This document shows positions 56,876 through 64,000 of a stretch of 64,000 nt of DNA, piece by piece. Position numbers and translations under genes: made by a program. The stretch's first letter is position 1. The number at the start of each line of letters is the position of its first letter. The DNA is from Aquamicrobium sp. LC103 (GTDB lineage: Bacteria > Pseudomonadota > Alphaproteobacteria > Rhizobiales > Rhizobiaceae), in NCBI RefSeq assembly GCF_001014615.2, contig NZ_LBCQ02000014.1, forward strand, positions 1 through 64,000. The letters are read 5' to 3'. Under the pieces are notes generated by a model. The model was given only the letters and a program-made list of their open reading frames with translations, did not search any database and was not told the DNA's origin.

Positions 56876-57688
56876 ATGTCCATCGAAGTTGTGCTCGTCG
56901 GCTGCGGCAACATGGGATACGCGATGCTTGCCGGCTGGCTCGCCTCGGGCAAGCTTTCGCCGGACGGGATCGCCGTCGTCGAGCCGGCGGACGCGCTGCG
57001 CGGAAGAGCCCGCGAACTGGGAGCGACCGCCGTCGCGAAAGCCGACGAGCTTGCCGCCGGCACCGCGCCCAGGCTCGTCGTCTTCGCCGTCAAGCCGCAG
57101 GTGATCAAGGACGTCGTTCCCGCCTATAGGCGCTTCGCGCCGCGGGCAACCTTCGTCAGCGTGGCGGCGGGAACCCCGATCGCCGCCTTCGCCGCCGCGC
57201 TCGGCGACGACGCCGCCATCATCCGCTGCATGCCCAACACGCCGGCGGCGATCGGCAAGGGCATGATGGTCGTCTTCTCCAACGACCATGTGAAAGCGGA
57301 GACGATTTCCTTCGTGCGCGACCTGCTCTCGGCGAGCGGCGAGGTCGCGACCATCGACCGCGAGGAACTGATGGACGCGGTGACCGCCGTTTCCGGTTCG
57401 GGACCGGCCTATGTGTTCCACTTCATCGAGTGCCTGCGCGACGCCGCCGAGAAGGCCGGCCTGCCCAAGGACGTCGCCAGGCTCCTGGCGATGCAGACGG
57501 TCTACGGCGCGGCGAGCCTTGCCGCCGAGAGCGGCGAGGAGCCGGGGGAGCTGCGCCGCCAGGTGACGAGCCCCAAAGGCACCACGGCCGCCGCGCTCGA
57601 CGTGCTGATGGGCGAGGACCGGCTGAAGAAGCTGGTGACGGAAGCCGTGGAAGCCGCAAAGGCGCGCTCGGCGGAACTGGGGAAATAG
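56876..57688 (+). CDS. proC: Pyrroline-5-carboxylate reductase
   Basis: Last enzyme of proline synthesis, NAD(P)H-dependent. 270 residues. The Rossmann start is VLVGCGNMGYAMLAGWLASG; PNTPAAIGKGMMV and the C-terminal VSGSGPAYVFHFIECLRDAA follow, with GELRRQVTSPKGTTAAAL as the family signature. RBS CAGGAG is upstream of the ATG. A repeat element follows the gene. Confidence 0.94.
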   Translation: MSIEVVLVGCGNMGYAMLAGWLASGKLSPDGIAVVEPADALRGRARELGATAVAKADELAAGTAPRLVVFAVKPQVIKDVVPAYRRFAPRATFVSVAAGTPIAAFAAALGDDAAIIRCMPNTPAAIGKGMMVVFSNDHVKAETISFVRDLLSASGEVATIDREELMDAVTAVSGSGPAYVFHFIECLRDAAEKAGLPKDVARLLAMQTVYGAASLAAESGEEPGELRRQVTSPKGTTAAALDVLMGEDRLKKLVTEAVEAAKARSAELGK

Positions 57689-57697
57689 GGCGCTTCG

Positions 57698-57933
57698 GTG
57701 CGTCCTTCGAGGCTCCCCTTCGACCCTTCGACAGGCTCAGGGCTCAGGGTCGCACCTCAGGATGAGGGAGGTGGGCTGTGTGCCCGCAACTCAGAATGAG
57801 GGAAGCGGTTGTTTGCTCGCGCCTCAGGACGAGGGGCAGGTTGATCGAGCCCGCGGCCTGTGGATCGATGCGCGACGGCCTTCATCCCGAGGCGCGACCT
57901 GAGCTTGTCGGAGGGGAGGCTCGAAGGACGCAC
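57698..57933. repeat. 236-bp intergenic inverted-repeat element
   Basis: Terminal inverted repeat of 22 bases with one mismatch: GTGCGTCCTTCGAGGCTC on the left (57698) and the complement of GTGCGTCCTTCGAGCCTC on the right (ending 57933). Inside are short CTCAGGATGAGG-like repeats (CTCAGGATGAGGG, CTCAGAATGAGGG, CTCAGGACGAGGG). No open frame. Elements with this wording are scattered in alphaproteobacterial genomes. Confidence 0.75.
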
Positions 57934-57943
57934 GATCGGGAAA

Positions 57944-59263
57944 TCAGCCCGGCGCCGCCACCAGCTCGTCCTGCAGCCGGCGCAGTTCGACCAGCCGCGA
58001 GGCTTCGTTCGGCGCGGCGTTTTCGTAGGTGAGAAGCTCGCCCTTGGCGATCGGCTTCAGCACCTTTCCATCCTCCAGCAGGCCGCAGGGAACGGCGCCG
58101 GCCTTGCGGGCATCGCCGGCCGTCATGATCCACGAGCGATAGGTGTATTCGCCGATCGCGTCGAGCCGCTCGCCCGGCTTCAGGTCGCGCTTGGCGACCG
58201 CGCAAACCTCGGCCACCGGCTTGTCCAGCGGCACCATGTCGGCCTTGCCGTAGAGCACGGCGCGCGCGCAGGTGAGCGGCACTTCCAGGCTGGTCAGGTG
58301 ATAGGGGCGGTAGAAGGTGTAATACGGTCCCTCCCCCAGCTTCAGATCGTTCATGCGCTCGCGCAGGCGCGGATGCGCCATTTCGGCGATGACGAAGACG
58401 CCCGGCGCCACGCCCTTGCCGATCGAGAAATCCACCACGCCCTTGCGGGACAGCACGCCGCCGTCCTCGACCGGGCAAAGCACGCTGGAAAGCTCCTCGC
58501 GCGTCGCCGCCGGCCCGTGCATGCCCGGCTTGTCGGGCACCAGGCCGGTGGCGTTGGCGATCGCCGCCATCTCGACCATGGTCTTCGACCCGTCGACGAA
58601 CTCGACCAGCATGCGCGGGTTCATGTTGCGCCGCTCCGCCTCCGCCCGGTACTCGTCAGGGGTCGCGTCGTGGTTCAGCGGATTGTTCTTGCCCTTGCCG
58701 GCGGCCACCACGTCGTGGCCCATGGCGGAGACGAACTCGATAAGCTCCATGCAGGAGGAAGGCTCGTCGCCCGCGCCCAGCGAATAGACGACGCCGAGCT
58801 TGCTGGCCGCGTGCTTCAGATAGGCGCCGATCGTCACGTCGGCCTCGACATTCATCATGACGAGATGCTTGCCGTGCTCCATCGCCCTGATGCCGAGCTC
58901 AGCTCCCACCGCCGGCTTGCCGGTGGCGTCGACGACCACGTCGACCAGGTCGTGGGTCGCCACCAGGGAGGCATCCGGGACGATCGCCGTCCTGCCGGCC
59001 TCGATCAGCGCGGTCATGGCCGAAGCGGTCTCGGCGCCGCCGGCGCTTTCCTCCGGGCGCAGCGCGATGCCGATCGCCTTTCGCGCGCGCTCGCCCTGGG
59101 TGTCGGCGATGGCCGCGACCTCGATGCCCTTCATCCGCGCGATCTGGGTGACGATGTCGGTGCCCATCTCGCCGCATCCGACCAGCCCCACACGCACGGG
59201 GCGGCCTTCCTGCGCCCTTCTTGCAAGATCCTGCGCGAGACCGATCAAGGCGACATTGGTCAT
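57944..59263 (-). CDS. Homoserine-dehydrogenase-like oxidoreductase with SAF domain
   Basis: A 439-residue NAD(P)-dependent protein. N-terminal Rossmann ([20 protein letters not shown]), a middle ASA/homoserine dehydrogenase-like part ([40 protein letters not shown]) and a C-terminal SAF-like domain ([20 protein letters not shown]). Proteins of this type are sometimes mislabelled as FlgA because of the SAF domain. Substrate unknown; a sugar-acid dehydrogenase is a reasonable guess. Start at 59263 (MTNVALIG). Upstream is a chemoreceptor in divergent direction. Confidence 0.78.
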   Translation of the reverse strand: MTNVALIGLAQDLARRAQEGRPVRVGLVGCGEMGTDIVTQIARMKGIEVAAIADTQGERARKAIGIALRPEESAGGAETASAMTALIEAGRTAIVPDASLVATHDLVDVVVDATGKPAVGAELGIRAMEHGKHLVMMNVEADVTIGAYLKHAASKLGVVYSLGAGDEPSSCMELIEFVSAMGHDVVAAGKGKNNPLNHDATPDEYRAEAERRNMNPRMLVEFVDGSKTMVEMAAIANATGLVPDKPGMHGPAATREELSSVLCPVEDGGVLSRKGVVDFSIGKGVAPGVFVIAEMAHPRLRERMNDLKLGEGPYYTFYRPYHLTSLEVPLTCARAVLYGKADMVPLDKPVAEVCAVAKRDLKPGERLDAIGEYTYRSWIMTAGDARKAGAVPCGLLEDGKVLKPIAKGELLTYENAAPNEASRLVELRRLQDELVAAPG

Positions 59264-59433
59264 GGGAATGCGTTTCCTCGAAAGCTTTTTATTCGGCGCA
59301 CCTAGACCGCCGTGGCGATGGTTTGTCAACCAAAGCATGCCGGTGCCGCGACCGCCAGACGCGTCACGCAAAGTTGGTGCAAGTTTGGGCCTTTAGGGTA
59401 GCGGGTGAAACTTTGCCGGAGAACCTTGCCTTC

Positions 59434-60912
<1,479 letters not shown>

Positions 60913-60922
60913 GCACCTTCCA

Positions 60923-61798
60923 TCAGACGAACTTGCGGAACATCCGGGTCTGGTCGAACAGATCCTCGAGCGTCTTCATGCGCTGGCGCGTCTCATCCCA
61001 GCACGCATCCTGGACGGCGGCGACGAGCGCCTCGGCGATGAACAGCGTGACCACCGAGGAATCCCAGGCCGACGGCGCCTCGATGCGCGCGTGAAAACTG
61101 TGGCGGGCGAGCTTGGCCGCGGGCGAGCCCCACTGATCGGTGAAGAGCACGATCTCGACGCCGCGCGCCTTCGCCATTTCGGCAAGCCGCAGGATCTCCT
61201 GCTCGTAGCGCCGCACGTCGAACGCGACGAGCACGTCGCCTTCGCGCATGTTGAGCACATAATGCGGCCATGTGTTGGAGTTGGGCGCGACAAGCGTGAC
61301 GCCGTCACGGATGACCTGCATATGGGTGAAGAGATAGTCGGCGAGCGACCTGGTGATGCGTCCGCCGACGATATGCACCGTGCGCCGCTTGTCGGCGAGC
61401 AACTGGACCACCTCGTTGAAATTTCCGGGATCGAGCTGGCGAAGCGTCTGACGCAGGTTTTCCGTCGCCGCCTCGGCAAACCGGTTGAGGATATGCGTGT
61501 CGGGCGCGTGCTCCGACCAGCGCTCGTGCTTGGCTATCGGGTTCGAGATCGTCGCCTCGAGCTCGGAGCGAAGTGCCGCCTGAAGTTCAGGAAAGCCGGC
61601 GAAGCCGAGTTTCTTGGCCATGCGCACGACAGTCGGAGTTGAAACGGCGGAAGCCTGAGCAACGGCGGTAATACTGTCGAGGCCAAGCACCGGGTAATTG
61701 GCGAGCATCGCATTCGCCAATTGCCGCTCGGCGCGGGTCAATTCCTCGAACCTGCCGCGAATCCTTTCGGCGACCGTAAAATCCTGCCCCGTCTCCAT
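60923..61798 (-). CDS. RpiR-family transcriptional regulator
   Basis: A 291-residue regulator: HTH_6 (LTRAERQLANAMLANYPVLG, SAVSTPTVVRMAKKLGFAGF) plus a SIS domain (VHIVGGRITRSLADYLFTHM, VLVAFDVRRYEQEILRLAEM). SIS domains bind phosphosugars or similar. It is divergent from a hydrolase-TRAP gene set, which it probably controls. Start at 61798 (METGQDFT), with GAGGGGCGAAG just upstream. Confidence 0.88.
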   Translation of the reverse strand: METGQDFTVAERIRGRFEELTRAERQLANAMLANYPVLGLDSITAVAQASAVSTPTVVRMAKKLGFAGFPELQAALRSELEATISNPIAKHERWSEHAPDTHILNRFAEAATENLRQTLRQLDPGNFNEVVQLLADKRRTVHIVGGRITRSLADYLFTHMQVIRDGVTLVAPNSNTWPHYVLNMREGDVLVAFDVRRYEQEILRLAEMAKARGVEIVLFTDQWGSPAAKLARHSFHARIEAPSAWDSSVVTLFIAEALVAAVQDACWDETRQRMKTLEDLFDQTRMFRKFV

Positions 61799-61915
61799 CT
61801 TCGCCCCTCCTTCGAAAACAGTCCGGATTCGATTTTGAAAAGAACGTACCACGATTACTCGAATAGAAGAGAATTTTACAGAAATCGGCTTGACTGTCTC
61901 TTTCGGTCTGAAAAG

Positions 61916-62788
61916 ATGATCTCCTGCTTCTCACGGGGGAGAGACAGGTTCTTGAACGGGAAGGCTCCAGATTCGGTCGAACCGAACGATGTTTCCGACA
62001 CCGCGCGGGTGTTCAACCCGGCGGGGGCAGGCGATTTCCTGATCGTCTGCGAACACGCTTCCAGGTTCATTCCGGCCGAGTTCGGCACGCTCGGCCTCGA
62101 CGCGGCCGCGCTTGCGAGCCACATCGCCTGGGATCCGGGCGCGATCGAGGTCGCCCACGAGCTTTCGCGACTGCTCGACGCCGCGCTTGTGATGCAAGGC
62201 GTCTCGCGGCTTCTCTATGATTGCAACCGGCCGCCGCACGAGCCGAGCGCGATTCCCGCCGTCAGCGAAATCTACAGGATTCCCGGAAATGCCGGCCTTT
62301 CGGACGCCGAGCGCAGGATACGCGCCGAGCGCTTCTATGTTCCGTTCCGCCGAACGCTGAGCAACCTCGTCGACGAGCGCACCGCCGCCGGGCGCGAGAC
62401 GGTGCTCGTCACCGTGCATTCCTTCACGCCGATCTATCACGGCCGCCGGCGCGAGGTCGAAATCGGCATTCTCCACGACAGCGACCCGCGCCTCGCCGAC
62501 GCGATGCTTCGGGCCGCGGCGGGCGGCGACGGCGGGCATGTCGTGCGGCGCAACGAACCCTACGGTCCGCAAGACGGCGTCACCCACACGCTGCGCGAAC
62601 ACGCCCTGCCCCGCGGGCTCGCCAATGTGATGATCGAAATCCGCAACGACCTGATCGCCGACGAGCATGGCCGGCAGATGATGGCCGCGCTTGTCGCCGG
62701 CTGGCTCGCGCAAGCCCGCCGGCGGGTCGACACCGTGCCGGAAGAAGCCGCCCGGCTGGAAAGCAATTCGATGGGGAAGCGACGATGA
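61916..62788 (+). CDS. N-formylglutamate amidohydrolase family protein (HutG-like)
   Basis: A zinc amidohydrolase of 290 residues. Metal-site motifs: FLIVCEHASRFIPAEFG, HIAWDPGAIEVAHELSRLLD, TVHSFTPIYHGRRREVEIG and NVMIEIRNDLIADEHGRQ. The family removes formyl groups from N-formylglutamate in histidine breakdown, but other Hut genes are absent here. A TTG at 61952, behind GGGGGAGAG, is an equally likely start (278 residues). It runs into the TRAP genes. Confidence 0.8.
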   Translation: MISCFSRGRDRFLNGKAPDSVEPNDVSDTARVFNPAGAGDFLIVCEHASRFIPAEFGTLGLDAAALASHIAWDPGAIEVAHELSRLLDAALVMQGVSRLLYDCNRPPHEPSAIPAVSEIYRIPGNAGLSDAERRIRAERFYVPFRRTLSNLVDERTAAGRETVLVTVHSFTPIYHGRRREVEIGILHDSDPRLADAMLRAAAGGDGGHVVRRNEPYGPQDGVTHTLREHALPRGLANVMIEIRNDLIADEHGRQMMAALVAGWLAQARRRVDTVPEEAARLESNSMGKRR

Positions 62789-62842
62789 GACATGTCGAGA
62801 CACCGTCCGCCCGGCGGCGGCCGAGACGCGGGAGGCCGCGAC

Positions 62843-63355
62843 GTGCCTGAGCCGGTCAAGCTGTTCGTCCGCTCTGTCGACACGTTCAACCGCTGGGTCG
62901 GGCGGTTCTCGATGCGGCTGATCTTCGTGATGGCGGCGGTCCTGCTTTACGCGACCTTCTCGCGCGTGGTGCTCGGCATCCCGATCAACTGGGTCATGGA
63001 GATGTCGCAGTTCCTGCTGTCGGCCTACTATCTCCTGGGCGGCGCCTATTCCATGCAGCTCGACGCGCATGTGCGGATGGACCTCTTCTATGGCCGCCTG
63101 AGCCCGCGGAGGCGGGCGGCGACCGACGTCTTCACCATCCTCTTCATCATCTTCTATCTGGCCGTGCTTTTCGCCGGCGGGCTTTCGTCCACCGAATATG
63201 CCTGGAGCTACAACCAGAAGAACTACACCGCATGGGCACCGCCGATGTGGCCGATCAAGGCGATCATGACCTTCGGCATCTTCCTGATGCTGCTGCAGGC
63301 GATCTCGGCCTTCCTCAAGGATTTTGCAATGGCGCGCGGGAAGCCGATCGCATGA
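62843..63355 (+). CDS. TRAP transporter small permease (DctQ family)
   Basis: A 170-residue membrane protein with four spans: LIFVMAAVLLYATFSRVVLG, WVMEMSQFLLSAYYLLGGAY, VFTILFIIFYLAVLFAGGLS and AIMTFGIFLMLLQAISAF. DctQ partner of the large permease. The GTG at 62843, behind GGGAGG, is taken rather than the ATG at 62792, which would add 17 low-complexity residues. Its stop overlaps the next start. Confidence 0.85.
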   Translation: MPEPVKLFVRSVDTFNRWVGRFSMRLIFVMAAVLLYATFSRVVLGIPINWVMEMSQFLLSAYYLLGGAYSMQLDAHVRMDLFYGRLSPRRRAATDVFTILFIIFYLAVLFAGGLSSTEYAWSYNQKNYTAWAPPMWPIKAIMTFGIFLMLLQAISAFLKDFAMARGKPIA

Positions 63356-64000
63356 GCTCCGAACTGATCACGCTCTTCATGTTCGCCTCGATGCTGCTTT
63401 TGATGTCGACCGGGCAGCGCGTCTTCGGCGTCATCGGCTTCGTCGGCACGGCAGCCGCCCTGCTGCTGTGGGGCAAGGGTTCCTCGGAACTTCCCTTCAG
63501 CGCGGCCTTCCAGGTGCTGAACTGGTTCCCGCTGATCACCGTGCCGTTCTTCGTCTTCATGGGCTACATGCTGTCGGAATCGGGGATCGCGGGAAATCTC
63601 TACCGCATGTTCCACGTCTGGTTCGGCGGGGTGCGCGGCGGGCTCGCGCTCGGCACGATGGGGCTGATGGTGCTCATCTCGTGCATGAACGGGCTCAGCG
63701 TCGCCGGCATGGCGATCGGCGCCACCGTCGCCCTGCCCGAACTGCTGCGCCGCGGCTACGACAAGGTCATGGTGACGGGCGTCATCCAGGGCGGCTCCTC
63801 GCTCGGCATCCTCATTCCGCCCAGCGTCGTGCTCGTGCTCTACGCGATGATCGCGCGCCAGCCGGTGCTGCAATTGTGGCTGGCCGGCATCGTGCCGGGC
63901 CTGATGATGGCGGCGCTGTTCTGCCTCTACATCTATATACGCTGCCGCATGCGCCCCGAGCTCGGCCCGGCCTTGCCCGCCGAGGAGCTGGCGCAGATCA
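63352..64000 (+). CDS. TRAP transporter large permease (DctM family), partial
   Basis: Runs off the window: 216 codons of a usual 430-residue or so protein. The DctM start is plain (MSSELITLFMFASMLLLMST), with NWFPLITVPFFVFMGYMLSE, GAT near VALPELLRRGYDKVM and GGSSLGILIPPSVVLVLYAM following. Its ATG overlaps the dctQ stop in an ATGA. The dctP binding-protein gene would be expected further on. It forms the sodium-linked channel of a TRAP importer. Confidence 0.9.
   Translation, partial: MSSELITLFMFASMLLLMSTGQRVFGVIGFVGTAAALLLWGKGSSELPFSAAFQVLNWFPLITVPFFVFMGYMLSESGIAGNLYRMFHVWFGGVRGGLALGTMGLMVLISCMNGLSVAGMAIGATVALPELLRRGYDKVMVTGVIQGGSSLGILIPPSVVLVLYAMIARQPVLQLWLAGIVPGLMMAALFCLYIYIRCRMRPELGPALPAEELAQI

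Overview
The window reads as ordinary chromosomal backbone of an alphaproteobacterium of the order Hyphomicrobiales (Rhizobiales), most like the Phyllobacteriaceae/Mesorhizobium side. The grounds are high GC and codon use, a zwf-pgl-edd Entner-Doudoroff operon, a plant/alphaproteobacterial-type glutamate-cysteine ligase, a PleC/DivJ/PdhS-type kinase, a perfect Irr-type iron box, a VtlR/LsrB-like LysR regulator divergent from a DUF1127 gene, a phasin, and a tRNA-His with A73 and no encoded G-1. I see no insertion sequence, prophage, CRISPR array or integrase. The genus is inferred, not proven.

Layout. 0-10 kb: lutC tail of a lactate-utilisation operon, a phosphoesterase, a GATase, rsmE, gshA, a DUF937 protein with a repeated C-terminal motif, then the DUF1127/LysR divergent pair and a nucleotidyltransferase. 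10-17 kb: xseA, an ornithine/lysine-type decarboxylase, two peptidoglycan hydrolases (MltB-like, GH25), a serine hydrolase and tRNA-His. 17-27 kb: phasin, a 1144-residue PAS histidine kinase, a Fe(3+) ABC transporter behind an Irr box, and acetoacetyl-CoA synthetase. 27-36 kb: AsmA, then a leftward DMT exporter-puuA-potFGHI polyamine unit. 36-40 kb: ScfR-like regulator divergent from isocitrate lyase. 40-47 kb: a receiver-like protein, a second puuA-like gene, puuB, an HxlR regulator, an SDR and an aldehyde dehydrogenase. 47-51 kb: zwf-pgl-edd. 51-57 kb: MarR/SDR pair, GlxA-type regulator, folD, an orphan polysaccharide co-polymerase, proC. 57-64 kb: a 236-bp inverted-repeat element, a SAF-domain oxidoreductase, a chemoreceptor, and an RpiR regulator divergent from an N-formylglutamate amidohydrolase plus TRAP transporter genes that run off the end.

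How the genes fit together. Three metabolic themes recur. One is carbon storage and C2/C4 use: phasin, acetoacetyl-CoA synthetase, isocitrate lyase with its regulator. The second is polyamine uptake and gamma-glutamylation: decarboxylase at 11.6 kb, PotFGHI, two PuuA-like synthetases, PuuB, and a PuuC candidate. The third is sugar oxidation by the Entner-Doudoroff route. Several divergent promoters carry palindromes that can be read directly: Irr-type at 21.4 kb, PhaR-like at 17.8 kb, MarR at 51.7 kb, HxlR at 43.6 kb, and an unassigned one at 47.07 kb.

I did not find a clearly new defence, mobile or biosynthetic system. The more unusual items are a receiver-like protein lacking its acidic pair, heptamer repeats running into the puuB start codon, the DUF937 motif repeats, three short proteins (37-49 residues), and the RpiR/TRAP/amidohydrolase locus of unknown substrate.
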